From Pseudobacteriovorax sp. (lineage in GTDB: Bacteria > Bdellovibrionota_B > Oligoflexia > Oligoflexales > Oligoflexaceae): a DNA stretch of 64,000 nt. The stretch is from NCBI GenBank assembly GCA_013215145.1, contig JABSRP010000039.1, positions 16,006 to 80,005 on the forward strand, read 5' to 3'. Below the pieces are notes generated by a model. That model had not been told where the DNA came from, searched no databases, and worked only from the letters and a program-made list of their open reading frames with translations. Every line of letters starts with the position of its first letter. Position 1 is the stretch's first letter. A program made the translations under genes and the position numbers. This document shows, in pieces, positions 9,711 through 18,070 of this stretch.

Positions 9711-10505
9711 TCATTGAAATTCGGTAATAACAACAGTCATTAGTTCAAGATTCAATTCTGCTGCTTGTACATCTAGTTCTACTTCAAATTCACCATTAAA
9801 ATTTGTGGCGCTGCATTCGCTTTCTTGTAGTTCGTATACTACTCCTATCTGCTGATCGAACTCCCACTCGTTTGAACGATGAGAGTTGAATTGGTCATCA
9901 ATGGCGATATTTTGATCACAACTGATTATTAACCGAAAATTGACCTCATCGAGGTCTCTTGAGTCGGAACCTGATCTAATTGAATAATTCTGTACTACAC
10001 TGATCGTGTATTCAAATTCAGGGTTATATCCCAGTATTCGTCCGGAGAATCTCCTAAATAGGAAGCCGGACTTAGGATCAGAGGATTTTAATGATAACCT
10101 TCTCAAATCATATTGAGTTGGATCACCAAGTATTTGAGAAGGGTATACATTTCTCTGAGGTGGACGAGAGGGCCTTCCACCAAAGCCTCCCGGCCTTCCT
10201 CCTGGAGACCAAGCTCCCCACCCCCCGACATTCCAAGAATGAGATAAAAAAGAACTTTCTCCAATTGGATTTAGAAACAATTTGTTAGGATCGTACGAAT
10301 AGTCAAATACACCGTCATTTAGTTGAACCATACCAGTTCGATAATCATATGCATCAGAGATCGATTCCTTGTTGTCTGAATCAACGGAATTTGCATTTGT
10401 TTCAAATTTATATGCTTTGGAGTCGGACTTTACGGGGATGACTCTTGAAGCGAGGCAGTTGCTCGAAATGCAAATACCAGTTAAAAATAGCGCTAAAACT
10501 TTCAA
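9711..10505 (-). CDS. Exported beta-rich protein, first large gene of the toxin operon
   Basis: This 264-residue protein starts at TTG with AAGGA about 10 bases upstream and carries a signal peptide ending near CLAS. A Gly/Pro/Arg-rich segment (about 125-150, GGRPGGFGGRPSRPP) separates an N-terminal part from a C-terminal domain with alternating beta strands. No family was recognised. The TTG directly follows the stop codon of a short in-frame reading frame (10506-10613), so translation of the two could be coupled. Confidence 0.6.
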   Translation of the reverse strand: MKVLALFLTGICISSNCLASRVIPVKSDSKAYKFETNANSVDSDNKESISDAYDYRTGMVQLNDGVFDYSYDPNKLFLNPIGESSFLSHSWNVGGWGAWSPGGRPGGFGGRPSRPPQRNVYPSQILGDPTQYDLRRLSLKSSDPKSGFLFRRFSGRILGYNPEFEYTISVVQNYSIRSGSDSRDLDEVNFRLIISCDQNIAIDDQFNSHRSNEWEFDQQIGVVYELQESECSATNFNGEFEVELDVQAAELNLELMTVVITEFQ

Positions 10506-10613
10506 TTATTCATTCCTTACAGTAATTCGTTTAAAATTCTTATCTATTCCTGGTAGATCAAAAACTTTTTTGGTTGAAGACTGACCACACCAATCCGATG
10601 ATTGCTGATTCAT
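10506..10613 (-). CDS. Possible 35-residue leader ORF
   Basis: An ATG at 10613 opens a 35-codon frame (MNQQSSDWCGQSSTKKVF...) that stops with TAA immediately before the TTG start of the 264-residue gene, in the same frame. A weak TAGGG lies upstream. The frame stays open for 15 more codons before the ATG. It could be a short leader peptide, the upstream part of a once-longer gene, or chance. Confidence is low. Confidence 0.25.
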   Translation of the reverse strand: MNQQSSDWCGQSSTKKVFDLPGIDKNFKRITVRNE

Positions 10614-11258
10614 GGAAACCCTAACATCTCCATACTCTTCTTCGTTGCTCCTTCGGGCTCACAAATATGACATTAAGTCTGTACTAATGTCTAAAGTACA
10701 TAAAACACTCGAAACCAAAGCCAATCTGCATTCAAAACCATTTTTGACTTCCCAGGGTTTTTGAGGGGTGAGTTAAACCTTCAACATAAACCAAACGAGA
10801 TAACAAGTCATATATTTCAAAAATTTAATTCTGATTATTGAAGCTTGTAAGATGGGAGTTAACATGACTCCTACTCAGAGCTTCATCGTTAAATCTCACA
10901 GCAAAAAGCAAATCCTATTCCATAAAAAAACTAGTGATCTCAGGCGGCACAATTTAGACATATGTTGTCTTTTAGGAAATATCTTCCTCAGATTGCGCAA
11001 TCATGCCTAAATTTAGACGTATGTGATAATAACTATGAAACGCAAAGACTAACCCTGGATGGTTACTGTAAAATCGCAGTATACAAAAGCAATGGTTGAA
11101 ATAACTATCATAAATGACTTAGTGGGTGAGCACTACACCTGAGGAAAAAAATATCTTTTGTCGAGCACCAATCTTCTTCGAATGTAATATTTGACTTCTT
11201 AATCACCAAATTTTCAATTTTTAACGATTCTCTGTGGATGAATTTTGTAGCCTCGAAA
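10614..11258. other. AT-rich intergenic region with decayed sequence
   Basis: No gene is visible. The stretch separates the HK1 signalling operon from the toxin operon and should hold the toxin operon promoter. It contains a degraded copy of part of the neighbouring kinase gene at 11138-11187 and two near-identical 14-base words (ATTTAGACRTATGT) near 10950 and 11012. Together these suggest past rearrangement. Confidence 0.5.
11138..11187 (-). pseudogene. Remnant of a second receiver-domain gene copy
   Basis: About 50 bases here align with 11371-11420 inside the adjacent hybrid kinase gene. They share CTGAGGA, ATCTTTTGTCG, GCACC and ATCTTCTTC with only about seven mismatches. The match lies in the part encoding the last receiver domain (HLKKIGARQKIFLSSDAE) and has the same orientation. 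Similarity fades on both sides. This reads as the scar of a tandem duplicate of the kinase gene that was mostly deleted. Confidence 0.55.
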
Positions 11259-13469
11259 TCACTTCTGCGACGACTGTAAATCATTGCGGATCAACTCTAG
11301 TGAGACTTTAGGATCTTTAGATATGACTCCATCGAACAAACCTAACTCATCCGCTGATAAGTTCTCTGCATCTGAGGATAGAAAGATCTTTTGTCGGGCA
11401 CCGATCTTCTTCAAATGTAACGCTACTTCTACTCCAGTTGAATCATTGGCAAGATAATAATCGCAAACAATATATTCGAATTCGCACATATCACTTATCG
11501 GAGGATTATGAATAAAATCGTCTAGGCTTGTGTAGCAGTGGACGTTTTTTTCCCCCAGCTGTTTCAACCATTGGCGTTGGAAGATTCGTTCATCCTCAAA
11601 CAATAGAATCTTTGACGAAGTTTTCTCAGACTTCTTAGAGTCAACAGCACCGAGGACCGTTATTAACTGCCCCTTACTAAGAGGCTTACTGAAATAAAGA
11701 TTGGCACCAGCTTCAAATGCCATAGACTGATAGACTACTGGGTCACGATCAGAATGGATACAAATCAAGCCCTCAAAACCATTTTCCCTCAGTTCTTTTG
11801 TTAGCTGAATACCATCCCGCTTTGTATCATGGAGATCAATATCAATCACAAGCAAGTCATATTTGCTATGCTCGGAGATCAAATCTTCGGCGGCCATATA
11901 GGTTTTAACCTTAATACTTGACTTCGAATCAATATCTTTTATGGCTGATGACAGTGCTCTCAAGTAGACTTGCTCATCGTCAAGCAGCGCCACTTGGATA
12001 GGTTTATGAAGAGATATTTTGAGATTTGGATCTGTTTTCTCCTCTAATAATTTACTCTTGGTCGCCATTAAAAAATCAGTTGAATGTTGAACCTTAGTAA
12101 ATGTGGAATAGTCTTTTTCATTCGCTAGGGGCAGATCAATGGTGAACTCCGTTCCTATTTCCAAGCTCGAGGTACAAGATATTTGTCCTCCATGAGCTTC
12201 AGTGATTTTTTTTGCGATCGCCAATCCTAATCCCGTACCCCCGGACTTATCCTTAGTGTAGAAAGCATCGAATAACTTCCCTATTTCAGAGGGAGGAATA
12301 AATGTATTGCTGTTTCCGATGGTTAGAAATAGTCTGTTTTTTAACTCTTTAGTCACAAACCAAATCTTACCACTACCATTCATGTGCTCGATCGCGTTCC
12401 CTAAGATATTAGCTATGACTCGTTCGACTTTTCGGGGATCAACATCAACGAAATATGAATGGTGGAAGTCCATATGAATATCAATATTAATTTGATCGTC
12501 AAACTGAAAAGCATACTTCGTACAATTACTAATGATTTCAGAGATCGCTACTGGTTGGGGGGTAAGTTTAGCGTCGCTCCCAACTTGCATGACATCTGCA
12601 ATCATACCATTAACCGAGACGATAGCCGATTCAATAGAGGGCAGCGTATCGCCTAAGATCTCATTAGTTTCTTTCAAACTACTTGCGCCCTTTAGACAAT
12701 CGACTAAAGCTCGAACCATAGAAAAAGGCTTCCGGACGTCATGCGCAAGCATTTGGGTTGTAGAAGCAATGGCTTTAAATTTATTGTGATCCTGAAGCTG
12801 GCGCTCTTTATCTTTAAGCTGGGACCACTGGGATTCGAACTTTAGATAAAGGTCCTCGGATTCTGTATATCGAAAGCTCGGGATAGCTACATCATCAAAC
12901 TTTCGAATTTGGGTAACGACATCTTCGATAGCCCGCGAAAAGTTTCTAGAGATTAATTTTAGAATATAGCCAATAAAAAAAATAATTAGTGAGGTAACGA
13001 AAAGGGTGGCCAATATCCAAGTAAAAATCAAAGTCGTATCAATTGGTTTAATCAACGTGACATAGTATGCCTTACCCCTACTTTCACTAATTGGAAAAGT
13101 TGCGTGGTAGGAGAGTTGCTTATTTTTAATCGTCAAAGGAAAGGATTCGGCTCGGTAATCGATCGGCCCAGGTTTTGAAACAATTATACTAACTTCACCT
13201 TCGCCATCGATTGCAAAGATTGAGACTCCCTCAAACTCAGCGGTCGTCATAGATTCCATTTGCAATTCTAGACCAAACTTATCACCAAGACTCAATGCTT
13301 GCTTCAGGAAATCCTTGTTTGATTGGAAGGTAGCTTCTGCTTCATTTATTACTACAAAATTTACGAATAGAAAAAGTCCGACAATTGAAAAACAAAAGAA
13401 AACAAACCCTATGGATACGGAGAGTCTCCTAATGCTTTTCCTAGCTTCATTTAATATACTATCTTTCAT
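11259..13469 (-). CDS. Hybrid sensor histidine kinase with two receiver domains (HK1)
   Basis: This 736-residue membrane kinase has TM helices at about 18-41 and 146-170 enclosing a periplasmic sensor of roughly 105 residues. The DHp domain carries the unusual H-box LAHDVRKPFSMV (His243). An HATPase domain follows with an N-box (NILGNAIEH) and G-box (GGTGLGLAIAKK). Receiver 1 has phospho-acceptor Asp543 (LLVIDIDL) and Lys in FSKPL. Receiver 2 has FEDE and Asp670 (IVCDYYL). No output DNA-binding domain is present. ATG 13469 was preferred over the upstream TTG 13478. The gene overlaps the end of an 80-residue gene by 11 bases and belongs to an operon with a solute-binding protein, the likely sensory partner. 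Confidence 0.9.
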   Translation of the reverse strand: MKDSILNEARKSIRRLSVSIGFVFFCFSIVGLFLFVNFVVINEAEATFQSNKDFLKQALSLGDKFGLELQMESMTTAEFEGVSIFAIDGEGEVSIIVSKPGPIDYRAESFPLTIKNKQLSYHATFPISESRGKAYYVTLIKPIDTTLIFTWILATLFVTSLIIFFIGYILKLISRNFSRAIEDVVTQIRKFDDVAIPSFRYTESEDLYLKFESQWSQLKDKERQLQDHNKFKAIASTTQMLAHDVRKPFSMVRALVDCLKGASSLKETNEILGDTLPSIESAIVSVNGMIADVMQVGSDAKLTPQPVAISEIISNCTKYAFQFDDQINIDIHMDFHHSYFVDVDPRKVERVIANILGNAIEHMNGSGKIWFVTKELKNRLFLTIGNSNTFIPPSEIGKLFDAFYTKDKSGGTGLGLAIAKKITEAHGGQISCTSSLEIGTEFTIDLPLANEKDYSTFTKVQHSTDFLMATKSKLLEEKTDPNLKISLHKPIQVALLDDEQVYLRALSSAIKDIDSKSSIKVKTYMAAEDLISEHSKYDLLVIDIDLHDTKRDGIQLTKELRENGFEGLICIHSDRDPVVYQSMAFEAGANLYFSKPLSKGQLITVLGAVDSKKSEKTSSKILLFEDERIFQRQWLKQLGEKNVHCYTSLDDFIHNPPISDMCEFEYIVCDYYLANDSTGVEVALHLKKIGARQKIFLSSDAENLSADELGLFDGVISKDPKVSLELIRNDLQSSQK

Positions 13470-13701
13470 TTTTGACAACGAACTGAAAAACTTGATTTAG
13501 AAGCAATGGACCTACTTGAGTCAATTCGACTTTTTTAAGGATTGGCTGAAGTGATAATAATAACTGATCAATATAGACATCTTCGACCCTCTTAAGAAAA
13601 CAGGTATCAGCGGTCTCAATATTAGTTACTTTCAGAGACCTACAAGTCTTATTCAGCTCAAGAACTGACGCCGACCCACAATTTCCAAATATAAGACTCA
13701 T
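13459..13701 (-). CDS. Small protein between binding protein and kinase, unknown
   Basis: This 80-residue protein overlaps the solute-binding-protein gene by an ATGA junction and the kinase start by 11 bases, a strong sign of a real, translationally coupled gene. It has three Cys in the first 33 residues (NCGSAS, KTCRS, DTCFLK) and a helical C-terminal part. There is no signal peptide or known domain. Its position suggests a role in linking the binding protein to the kinase, but nothing in the sequence proves this. Confidence 0.6.
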   Translation of the reverse strand: MSLIFGNCGSASVLELNKTCRSLKVTNIETADTCFLKRVEDVYIDQLLLSLQPILKKVELTQVGPLLLNQVFQFVVKNER

Positions 13702-15203
13702 GGATTCTCGATTCTATCGACAAAGAAATTTACACCACTTCGCTGCTGGCCAATGTCTATTTTTGACTCTTTTTTCACAAAAATTACTGGTGGATTAGCA
13801 AAGGTGGGCACTGAAATAACTTGTTCCAAAAAATGTTGTGAGAGTTCGTTTAGAGATTTTACTTTCACGTCGAAAGACTTTGATGCTGCAACCCTATTGT
13901 AAAGCACTGGGAACCGCTTGTCCCAAACAGGGCGTGTTTCAGGCAAAGGAGAATTTTCCATAAAATAGGAAAATTGTAACAAAGGATCAGGGCTCGAAAC
14001 ATTCCTTGTGACGATTCTAATAGGGAAATCAGGATCAGAATTTGTAAACTTCGTCCACCCCCCTATCACATCGATATCTAGTCCAATTAATCTTAATTGA
14101 CGCTCAATTTCACTGGCATATTCTGTTCTTTTTTCAACATATCCATATACTTTATATTTCTTGTTCCGTAGTTTCTCCGGGATCATTTGGAAATATTTTT
14201 GCGCTTTCTTAAGGTCATATATTGGCTTGTATTCGGATGAACCCCAAAAATTTGTGGGAATAATTTCATTTGTTGGAAGGACATCATCTTCTCTGGTTTT
14301 GCCAATTTTTACGCCATCGATCCCAAATTGGAGTGCTTTCCTGAAGTTAATATCATTACTAATTTCGGAATTATAATTAAACAAGATCTGCCCAACCCAA
14401 TCAAACTTACCAGAAAGTACAATCTTGTTATAATTTGTCAGATTGTGCGGAGGGATAGTAGCTATGTCATATACTAGATTCTTATCCTGTTTTACATATA
14501 TCGATAGCAAGGCTGGTCCCTGACTATCTTTTTCAAATTTTGAAAGACTAAATAAGCCCTTTTCTTTGTCAAAGGAGTCGACTTTGTAAGGGCCCGCTCC
14601 TACCGGGAGACCCTTCCAATGATAATAATCTTCCTGTAGTGCTTCAATTGGCACCAAAGGAACGTCAATTAATGAGTGGAGAAACGTTGGATTAAATACA
14701 TCTAATTTAATAGTAAGCGTTAAGTCATCAAGGATTTTGATACCATCAACCATTCCCGATTTAAACTTGGTGCCTGGTTTTAATTTGTCAATTCCGACAA
14801 TGTTCGGAACATAATTTCTCTCAAAACTAGGCTTGTCTGTAAGAAACCATCTAGCGAAGCTAAACTCGATATCTCGGCTATTTACTAATCGACCAGAGTG
14901 AAATTTTAAACCCTTTTTGAGTTTAAATACATATATCTCTTCATCGAAATCCCAATGCCAGCTTTCCAGCAATCCGGGTTTGACTACGAGCGAATCCGTT
15001 ATATTTACTAGGTATCCGAATACAGCATGCTTGACTGGCTTTTTGACTGAAACCATCGCGTCTATGCGCCAGGGTTCCTTTCCGTCAGTCGCCATCAATA
15101 TTTTTAAAGGCTCACTTTTCGATACTGGTCCACCTACTCCGATTCTTGAACCTAGCAATAATTGTGTAGCGATCATTATCGCAATAATCAGGTACCTAGC
15201 CAT
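13698..15203 (-). CDS. Family-5 extracellular solute-binding protein (SBP_bac_5), probable sensor
   Basis: This 501-residue protein has a Sec signal peptide (about 1-20). It shows the SBP family-5 (oligopeptide/nickel/dipeptide-binding) pattern: a PGLLESWHWD strand, the VFKLKKGLKFHSGRLVNSRD segment equivalent to the family signature, GAGPYKVDSF, and later a DLKKAQKYF-type block. Such proteins normally deliver ligand to ABC permeases, but no permease or ATPase gene is nearby. Instead the gene overlaps a small gene that overlaps a membrane histidine kinase. The simplest reading is a periplasmic ligand receptor for HK1. GGAAGTG precedes the ATG. The ligand is unknown. Confidence 0.85.
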   Translation of the reverse strand: MARYLIIAIMIATQLLLGSRIGVGGPVSKSEPLKILMATDGKEPWRIDAMVSVKKPVKHAVFGYLVNITDSLVVKPGLLESWHWDFDEEIYVFKLKKGLKFHSGRLVNSRDIEFSFARWFLTDKPSFERNYVPNIVGIDKLKPGTKFKSGMVDGIKILDDLTLTIKLDVFNPTFLHSLIDVPLVPIEALQEDYYHWKGLPVGAGPYKVDSFDKEKGLFSLSKFEKDSQGPALLSIYVKQDKNLVYDIATIPPHNLTNYNKIVLSGKFDWVGQILFNYNSEISNDINFRKALQFGIDGVKIGKTREDDVLPTNEIIPTNFWGSSEYKPIYDLKKAQKYFQMIPEKLRNKKYKVYGYVEKRTEYASEIERQLRLIGLDIDVIGGWTKFTNSDPDFPIRIVTRNVSSPDPLLQFSYFMENSPLPETRPVWDKRFPVLYNRVAASKSFDVKVKSLNELSQHFLEQVISVPTFANPPVIFVKKESKIDIGQQRSGVNFFVDRIENP

Positions 15204-15480
15204 AACTTATAACACTTCCTGAGCTATGATGTGCTGAAATAGTATTGTCTTTTTTACATTCGGGTCTTACCAGATACACTAAGTTTTCGAAAACATTTTG
15301 CTGATCTGGCTGAGAGATAGTCGTTCGGGCTTCACTAGTTACTACAGCCTTGGTCGAATCAACCCTAATTTGAGACAGTCCTTGTGAATTCAAAAGAAGG
15401 TCTATACGATCTGCAGTCACCGATCCCTTGTAGGATTTCTTTAAAGATTTCAGCTCAAACCTCCTTCGTCTAACATCCAT
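15196..15480 (-). CDS. Small protein upstream of the binding-protein gene, unknown
   Basis: This 94-residue protein is basic at the N-terminus (MDVRRRRFELKSLKKSYKG), possibly followed by a beta-rich part, and has one Cys. It has no signal peptide or recognised domain. It overlaps the next gene by 8 bases and is the first gene of the binding-protein/kinase operon. The ATG at 15480 was chosen over a TTG at 15492; neither has a good ribosome site, so the start is uncertain. Confidence 0.5.
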   Translation of the reverse strand: MDVRRRRFELKSLKKSYKGSVTADRIDLLLNSQGLSQIRVDSTKAVVTSEARTTISQPDQQNVFENLVYLVRPECKKDNTISAHHSSGSVISYG

Positions 15481-15582
15481 GAACAATTTCAAAAAATGTT
15501 CACAGAAACTACTAATTAGTTAAAATTTGGCTGATTAGCAAGCACTATTTATTATTTTTGGGTGATATGTTTTCGACGCATG

Positions 15583-15600
15583 ATAATCAATATTGATTAT
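15583..15600. promoter_or_regulatory. Perfect 18-bp palindrome, candidate operator
   Basis: The sequence ATAATCAATATTGATTAT reads identically on both strands. It lies about 100 bases upstream of the first gene of the HK1 operon and downstream of HK2, in a non-coding gap. A dimeric repressor site is the likeliest use. No T-run makes it look like a terminator. Confidence 0.45.
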
Positions 15601-15627
15601 TATTTTAGATTAACCCAAATATATTAC

Positions 15628-15649
15628 CCCCAATTTGAAGCAAACCAAA
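15628..15649 (-). repeat. 22-bp repeat, copy 1 (inverted partner at 20368-20389)
   Basis: The bases just after the HK2 stop codon are an exact inverted copy of 20368-20389 (core TTTGCTTCAAATTGGGG on the minus strand here). The two copies bracket the SBP2-HK2 unit in opposite orientation. An exact 22-base match is not expected by chance in 64 kb. It may mark a transposed segment or a shared regulatory element. Confidence 0.6.
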
Positions 15650-15650
15650 T

Positions 15651-17912
15651 TTACTTACAAGTCTCTTTCATAAATTCAGTAATCTGCTGAAAGGCCTCTT
15701 TAGCATCCTTCTTAACGATCAGATCGAAAAGCTTAGCTTCATCACCAGATAAGGAATCGATATTCGAATTCAGGAATATCGGATTTTCAAAACCAACCTC
15801 TCGTAGCTTTCTAGCTACCTCAATCCCAGTCTCACCATTTTTCAGGTAATAGTCGCAGATTGCGTAATCGTAGTCTTGAGTTGAGCTAATATCGAAGCTG
15901 GATATGGAATCATGAATCTCGAGCTCTCCAGGGAGGTACAGGCGCTTCCATTGGCGTTGGTAGATTCCTTCGTCTTCGAAAAGCAAAATTTTTCGGATTT
16001 GTTTCGAATAGTCATTTTGCATTGCAGCACACTGAGTTAGCAGCGATAGAAGATCATTTTTTTTCATAGGTTTAGGCAGAAAAAAGTTCGCGCCTGCCTC
16101 GATAGCCTTTGGCTGATATTCTAGTTTTCCTCTATTTGAGTGGATACAGATTTGCCCTTCAAAACCATTTGACCTAAGTCGTCTACAGATATCGAAACCG
16201 TCATAATTACTACTCCCAAGGTCGACATCTAAGATAATTAGGTCAACGCTGAGGTCGGGTTTGCGGGGTATATCGTCGTAGCTCGTGTAAGCTTGAATAC
16301 GATTGTGGATGGACATTTTTTCGACTAAGGATTTAATCGAATTAATATATATCGGTTCGTCGTCTAGTACGATTGTATGGAACCTAATCTCGCTAATTTC
16401 CTTCAATAAGCATTGATCCACGTTTTCTTCACCATCTTTGTCAGTGATTTTCGAGCTCGAAAGACTATAAAAATTGTTTGCGGAGGTGGGAATAGTGACC
16501 TTGGAGAAATTTGAGTTGCTTAGCATGGCTGGTAATGTAAAAATGAACTCTGTTCCATTCTCCCTCGAAGACTCACACCATATATTACCACCATGAACCT
16601 CGACTATTTTTTTCGAAATCGCAAGACCTAGACCGGTTCCGCCTTTTTTTCCTTTCGTAAAGAAGGTATCAAAAAGATTTTTTCGATCTTTTTCCTTAAT
16701 ATAAGTATTAGAATTACCAATGGTGAACTTAGAAAAATTTTCTTTCGGAGGTTCGACGATAATCCAAATATCACCTTTTGAATTCATATGTTCAACTGCA
16801 TTTGTTATAATATTTTGTAGCACTCTAGAAAATTTCAGGCTATCAATCGAAAACAACACTTTATGATCAATATCGACTGAGATCTGAATATCAATTTTGT
16901 CTTTAAATTGAAAAACAGATTTGAGGTTATCAAAGACGAATTTTCTAGCAATAACTTGTTCAGTCATTATTTTGGAGTCATTCCCAACCTCCATAACATC
17001 CTGAATCATCCCTTCTACAGAGTTGATTGCAGAGGAAATACTTGGAAGACTTTCTCTCGCAATTTTTCTAGCCTCATTGATGTCAGAGTCGCTCATCATC
17101 GATATTAACGCCTTTATCATAGAGAAAGGTTTTCTAACATCATGAGCCAGCATTTGGGTCGTTTGAGCAATCGCTGTTACACTAGCATGTTCTTTTTCTT
17201 TCTTACTTTGCTGGATAACTATGTTTAAATATTGTTCAATATTCTCAGCCAAAAATTCGACTTCTTCAAAGTTTGTCTTATTACGAATGGCACTAATTTC
17301 ATCGGGTTTGCTATCCTTATCAAAAAATTCGAAATACTTAGCCAAACTTCTTATAGAGTTAGCAAGATCAATTGAATTAGACTTCCCAAACCTTGACAGG
17401 ATGCCCAACCAAAAAAGATTTATAATTACAATAAAAACACACGGTATTAGCCATTTAACAATACTTACCCTATTCACCAGAATTAATTCACCTAAGATTT
17501 CCTCGTTATAGGAGATTTTGTGATTAGTTATGATACTTAACTGTCCTTGAGAGTAGAGAATGTCGAATCTTTTTCCCGTGAGAAATTGTGAGTCAATCAC
17601 CTCGTGTTTCTCGACAACATTTTCACTTACTGTATTTATTAGGAACGCATTCGAAGTGAACTCGCTTTTGAATGAAGTTAATATATTTCTAAGTCGAAAA
17701 ACATCTCCTATTGAAAGGAGTAGTCCGATGGATCTTTCATTACTACTAACGAGGAAATCAGATCTATCGATCGCATCTTTGATCGATAGATATGACAAAA
17801 CGACGATTATCATAATAATCTGAACAAGGAAGCTTAGAGAGTTGGCAAGTAAAAACCTTTTAGAGATATGATCCGAAATACTAATTCTAGTATTATTTGA
17901 ATTTAAATCCAA
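15651..17912 (-). CDS. Hybrid sensor histidine kinase with two receiver domains (HK2)
   Basis: This 753-residue paralogue of HK1 starts at TTG behind AAAAGGTAAG. TM helices lie at about 21-43 and 151-171, with a periplasmic loop of about 105 residues between them. The H-box is LAHDVRKPFSMIKAL (His257), the G-box GGTGLGLAISKK. Receiver 1 has Asp562 (LDVDLG) and LPKPM. Receiver 2 has FEDE, Asp687 (ICDYYL) and VKKD. The HK1-like phrase YQRQW after FEDE shows recent common ancestry. No output domain is present. It lies 158 bases downstream of a second family-5 binding-protein gene, repeating the HK1 arrangement. Confidence 0.9.
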   Translation of the reverse strand: MDLNSNNTRISISDHISKRFLLANSLSFLVQIIMIIVVLSYLSIKDAIDRSDFLVSSNERSIGLLLSIGDVFRLRNILTSFKSEFTSNAFLINTVSENVVEKHEVIDSQFLTGKRFDILYSQGQLSIITNHKISYNEEILGELILVNRVSIVKWLIPCVFIVIINLFWLGILSRFGKSNSIDLANSIRSLAKYFEFFDKDSKPDEISAIRNKTNFEEVEFLAENIEQYLNIVIQQSKKEKEHASVTAIAQTTQMLAHDVRKPFSMIKALISMMSDSDINEARKIARESLPSISSAINSVEGMIQDVMEVGNDSKIMTEQVIARKFVFDNLKSVFQFKDKIDIQISVDIDHKVLFSIDSLKFSRVLQNIITNAVEHMNSKGDIWIIVEPPKENFSKFTIGNSNTYIKEKDRKNLFDTFFTKGKKGGTGLGLAISKKIVEVHGGNIWCESSRENGTEFIFTLPAMLSNSNFSKVTIPTSANNFYSLSSSKITDKDGEENVDQCLLKEISEIRFHTIVLDDEPIYINSIKSLVEKMSIHNRIQAYTSYDDIPRKPDLSVDLIILDVDLGSSNYDGFDICRRLRSNGFEGQICIHSNRGKLEYQPKAIEAGANFFLPKPMKKNDLLSLLTQCAAMQNDYSKQIRKILLFEDEGIYQRQWKRLYLPGELEIHDSISSFDISSTQDYDYAICDYYLKNGETGIEVARKLREVGFENPIFLNSNIDSLSGDEAKLFDLIVKKDAKEAFQQITEFMKETCK

Positions 17913-18070
17913 TTTCTTACCTTTTTATTAAATCATAGGAATCAATCAGCACTATACCTAGATGAGATATAACCATATACTTTTAAAGGTCTCACTTAGC
18001 CTCAATTTTAATTTACTGTTCCATATTAATTTTATACTAGCTATATCCAATGTATTTGAGAAATGAAAAT

